Origin: Euryodendron excelsum
Lineage: Eukaryota > Streptophyta > Magnoliopsida > Ericales > Pentaphylacaceae
DNA: 64,000 nucleotides
Reading direction: 5' to 3'
Assembly: GCA_033060915.1 (NCBI GenBank)
Contig: CM065394.1
Location: forward strand, 20,415,501-20,479,500
Position numbers and translations under genes: made by a program. Position 1 is the first letter of the stretch. Every line of letters starts with the position of its first letter. The notes below the pieces were generated by a model. It made no database searches. It was given only the letters and a program-made list of their open reading frames with translations, and was not told the DNA's origin. Positions 60,768 to 64,000 of the stretch are shown here, in pieces.

Positions 60768-62235
60768 TTTAAAGAGGAAAGCTCGAAAGCGTAATTTGCT
60801 ATTTCGAAGGAAACTCTGAAACCTAATCTGTTTTTTTAGAGAAACTTCTAAAACTAAATTTGCTTTTTTGGAGGAAGCTTGGAAACTGAATTTGCTTTTT
60901 TGGAGGAAGCTCTAAAACCCATTCTGCTTTTTCGAAGGTAGCTCAAAACCCTATTTGCTTTTTTGGAGAAAGCTCAGAAACCCCATCTGCTTTGTCAGGG
61001 GAAGCTCTGAAACCCAAATCTGCTTTTTTAGAAGAAGCTCTGAAACCTAATCGGCTTTTTTCGGAGGAAGCTTTGAAACCCAATCTGCTTTTTCGGGAGA
61101 AGCTCTAAAACTCAATCTGCTTTTTCGAGGGAAGCTTTAAACCCAAATTTGCTTTTTAGGAGGAAACTCAAAAACCCAATCTGCTTTTTCGGGAGAAGCT
61201 CCGAAACCCAATCTGCTTTTTCAGAGGAAGCTTTGAAACCCGATCTGTTTTTTTGGAGGAAACTCGAAACCCGATCTGTTTTTTCGGGGAAAGCTCTGAA
61301 ACCCAAATCTGCTTTTTTAGAGGAAGCTCTAAAACCCAAATCTACTTTTTCGGGAAACCCAATTTGCTTTTTCGGGGGAGCTCTGAAACCCAATTTGCTT
61401 TTTCGAAGGAAGCTCTGAAACCCAATCTGCTTTTTCGGAGGAAGCTCAGAAACCCCATCTGCTTTTTCGGGGGAAGTTCTAAAATTCAAATCTTATTTTT
61501 CGAAGGAAACTTTGAAACCTAATCTGCTTTTTTCGGAGGAAACTCTGAAACCCAAATCTGCTTTTTCGGAGGAAGCTCGAAACCCAATTTGTTTTTTCGG
61601 GGGAAGCTTTGAAACCCAATCTGCTTTTTCGGGGGAAGCTCTGAAACCTGATCTGCTTTTTTGGTGGAAGCTCTGAAATTCTATTTGCTTTTTTGAGGGA
61701 AGCTCTAAAACCCAAATCTGTTTTTTCAGAAGAAGCTTTGAAATCCAATCTGCTTTTTTCGGAGGAAGCTCTGAAACCCAAATATGCTTTTTCGGAGGAA
61801 GCTCGAAACCCAATCTGCTTTTTCGGGGGAAGCTCTGAAACCCAAATCTGCTTTTTAGGAGGAAGCTCGGAAATCCAATCTGCTTTTTCGGAGGAAGCTC
61901 TAAAACCCAAATCTACTTTTTCGGAGAAATCTTTGAAATCCAATCTGCTTTTTCGGGAGAAGCTTGGAAACCCAATCTGCTTTTTCGGCGGAAGCTTTGA
62001 AACCCAATTTGCTTTTTCGGAGGAAGCTTTGAAACCCGATCTGCTTTTTCGAAGGAAGCTCTGAAACCCAATCTACTTTTTCGAAGGAAGCTCGAAACCC
62101 AATCTGCTTTTTCAGTGAAAGCTCTGAAACCCAATCTGCTTTTTTAGGGGAAGCTCTGAAACCTAAATCTGCTTTTTAGGAGGAAACTCAGAAATCCAAT
62201 CTGTTTTTTCAAAGGAAGCTCTAAAACTAAATCTT
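60768..62235 (-). repeat. ~34-bp tandem repeat array in element B
   Basis: Roughly 40 units follow the pattern GAAGCTCTGAAACCCAAATC then TGCTTTTTCGGAG, with lengths of about 31-36 bp. In the sense of element B the array opens frames of 125, 106 and 154 codons with an 11-residue repeat such as GFRASSEKADL. The other strand is open as well, so coding is doubtful. It is not CRISPR-like: there are no unique spacers. Confidence 0.9.
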
Positions 62236-62900
62236 TGCTGATATAAGGGATTTGCTTGTAGTTCTTTTGTCTTGAATATTGGAGAAGATGACATTGGCTA
62301 CTTCTTGGATTGAGATTTTTGGAAAGTAATGATCCTTTGATGTGTTGATTGTTGATTTTTGCCTCTGACTGGCATGACAAAATTCTAGGTGAGGTGCTTC
62401 CTTGGGTTCTTGAATTTGGTTTTCGAGGGAGTGAGGCCTCCTTTTGAAAGGTTTGAGGTATTTAAAAGGTTGGACATCTATAGGTCAGTTTTCCTTGAAT
62501 GGGTCAGCTGGTTTGCAATTGAATGGGAAGTGTAGGTTGGGCTGTTGCCCCAGGTTTTATGATTTGAAGAGGTCGAGTCAGGCTGACATTAATTGGGGTG
62601 GTCGAGGGTGGGTCGTTGCCCTATTCTCTGTGGTTTTGAAAAAGGTTCATGGTTGATTGGGGAGGTTGAGGGTGATTCAGTGCCCCATTCTCTGTTTCTT
62701 GTTGTCTATGGATGACAATTCAGGTTCTCTGGGTCCATTTCTTTTGTAAAGTGCTTGGATTCTGGCCGACGGACCTTCTGGGATGTTGTGCTTTTACTTC
62801 GGAACACCTTTTGTTTTGTAATCACCTGAACATTTGTCAATATATTTTGTTAGACATGTCATTTGGTATATGTTATATAAGTCCACCACAGGTTAAAATG
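62236..62900 (-). other. Spacer between tandem blocks of element B
   Basis: The first part (about 62255-62335) is a diverged copy of 60515-60600. Near 62540-62690 a motif TTGCCCCA/TTGCCCTATTCTCTG/GTGCCCCATTCTCTG recurs about three times with GGTCGAGGGTGG-like words. No domain is recognisable on either strand. Confidence 0.5.
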
Positions 62901-63560
62901 AATGCACATCATACTTTTGGATAAGTGCACAGGTTGATACATGAGGAAATGAGTGCATGTCATACTTTTTGATGAATGCATAAGGATAGAATTAAACGTA
63001 TGTCATGTTTTTTGATGGATGCTCATGCAGGGATGGAATTGAATACATGTCATACTTCTTAATGAACGCATAGAGATAGATTTTGAATGCATGTCATACT
63101 TTTTGATGAATGTAATACATGAATGCATATTATGCTTTTTTGATGAATGCATAAAGATGGATTTTGAATGCATATCGTACTTTTTTATGAACGCATAGAG
63201 ATGGGTTTTGAACGCATGTCATACTTTTTAATGAATACACATACATGAATGCATATCATATATATATATATATATATATATTTTATGAATGCATAGAGAT
63301 GGATTTTGAACGCATGTCATACTTTTTGATAAATGCACATTCATGAATAAAATTGGAAGCATGTCATACTTTTTGATGAATGCACAGAGATAGATTTTAA
63401 ATGCATGTCATACTTTTTTATGAATGCACGTAAATGAAATTGAATGCATATCATACTTTTTGATGAATGCACAAATTTATACAGGAATGGAATTGAATGC
63501 ATGTCATGCTTTTTTATGAATGCATATATAGATGGAAATGGATGTATGTCTTGAGGGTTG
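62900..63560 (-). repeat. ~45-60-bp tandem repeat array in element B
   Basis: About 14 units contain GCATGTCATACTTTTTGATG followed by AATGCA and a variable linker (CAGAGATAGATTTTGA or similar). An (AT)n run near 63258-63283 interrupts one unit. This is the third unrelated tandem family in the same 3' region. Confidence 0.85.
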
Positions 63561-63726
63561 TCCCATGGTTCATATTCAGTTATAAACATTATATCTTAAG
63601 ATCAGGCAGTCTTTTGAACTTCTATTCTTCTCTTGGGATTTCCCTTTCAGGCTTTGCCCTTTTCTTGCCAGGATATGATAGCATTCGCATCACTTTCAAA
63701 GATTTAACTCATTGATTCATACTCCC
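63561..63726 (-). other. Element B internal sequence before next LTR insertion
   Basis: No repeat or open frame of note. It ends at CTCCC (63722-63726), which would be the TSD of LTR copy D if that copy is an insertion. Confidence 0.4.
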
Positions 63727-64000
63727 TGTAAGCACCCCATTTTTGACCGCTCGGCAGTCTACACTCCGTCCAGACTTGATTTCAAGTCATCGTGGTCATA
63801 TTCCAATCGAAACCAATCCTCTAGGTCCAAATTCCGTCTTTCCATCGCTTCGCAGGCCTGTCAGGCCCAAATAGAGGCAAAATGACCAAAATACCCTTAG
63901 GGGCATTGTCCTTTCTTATTCCAATTCCAATCCCTCTCTCGAGACAGTTTATTCCTCAAGACGGTCCGAGTAGCAAAACTACTCACAAAACCGTTAGAGT
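63727..64000 (+). mobile_element. Start of another long LTR (copy D), cut by window edge
   Basis: It begins TGTAAGCACCCCATTTTTGA and is very similar to copy C over the first about 200 bp. Where copy C has the 81-bp array, copy D has a single ACAGTTTATTCCT unit and runs straight into CCGAGTAGCAAAACTACTCA. It is in the same orientation as copy C and opposite to element B. Whether it is a solo LTR cannot be seen. Confidence 0.85.

Noticed and set aside
61112..62134. Minus-strand frames with an 11-12-residue repeat (GFRASSEKADL type)
   Set aside because: They follow from the ~34-bp tandem array; frames on the opposite strand are equally open, and unit lengths vary so that frames shift repeatedly.
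60768..62235. Possible CRISPR-like array
   Set aside because: Units are contiguous with no unique spacers, the repeat is imperfect throughout, and the setting is a plant retrotransposon.

Overview
The window is nuclear DNA from a flowering plant, most likely a eudicot. The evidence is AT-rich intergenic sequence, many (CT)n and (AT)n microsatellites, two recognisable plant nuclear genes, and a dense, nested load of plant transposons (Ty3/gypsy chromovirus, Athila-like and Ogre/Tat-like elements, CACTA, MITEs, tRNA-derived SINEs). No tRNA, rRNA, CRISPR or prokaryotic-style operon was seen. I could not fix the species.

Layout. 1-10.2 kb: AT-rich intergenic DNA with one promoter-like patch near 5 kb and no convincing gene. 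10.2-19.5 kb: a MITE, then a rearranged Athila-like Ty3/gypsy element (foldback arms, a partial LTR, a decayed gag). Its gag zinc-knuckle codons are split by a 4.6-kb solo LTR of a long-LTR family (copy A). 19.5-22.6 kb: another LTR-like remnant interrupted by a 938-bp solo LTR on the minus strand. 22.6-28.5 kb: a structurally complete minus-strand chromovirus (LTRs, PBS, PPT, 5-bp TSD, gag-pol with chromodomain) whose reading frame carries nine stop codons. 29.9-37.0 kb: a 6.2-kb CACTA transposon nested inside a MITE-like element, itself apparently inside another terminal-inverted-repeat element. The CACTA contains a dimeric tandem array and decayed exon-like sequence.

Genic island, 37.2-44.5 kb, both genes on the minus strand: an intronless AP2/ERF transcription factor of 220 residues, and a two-exon GT14 (core-2/I-branching-like, DUF266) glycosyltransferase of 400 residues. 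These are the only intact genes I can support. Nothing in the sequence links them functionally.

47.5-64 kb: a nested pile of the long-LTR family, probably Ogre/Tat-like. A plus-strand U3 fragment is cut by the 3' LTR of a minus-strand element (4.8 kb, with adjacent polypurine tract). The 3' non-coding region of that element holds three unrelated tandem-repeat blocks and has itself received a 5.4-kb solo LTR (copy C, TSD CCCAG) and a further LTR running off the window (copy D). The most interesting material is here: hypervariable U3 and 3'-UTR tandem repeats, palindromes of changing sequence fixed just upstream of the LTR TATA box, a ~2-kb G-poor transcribed LTR segment, and short conserved islands inside it.

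All counts, alignments and boundaries were made by eye.
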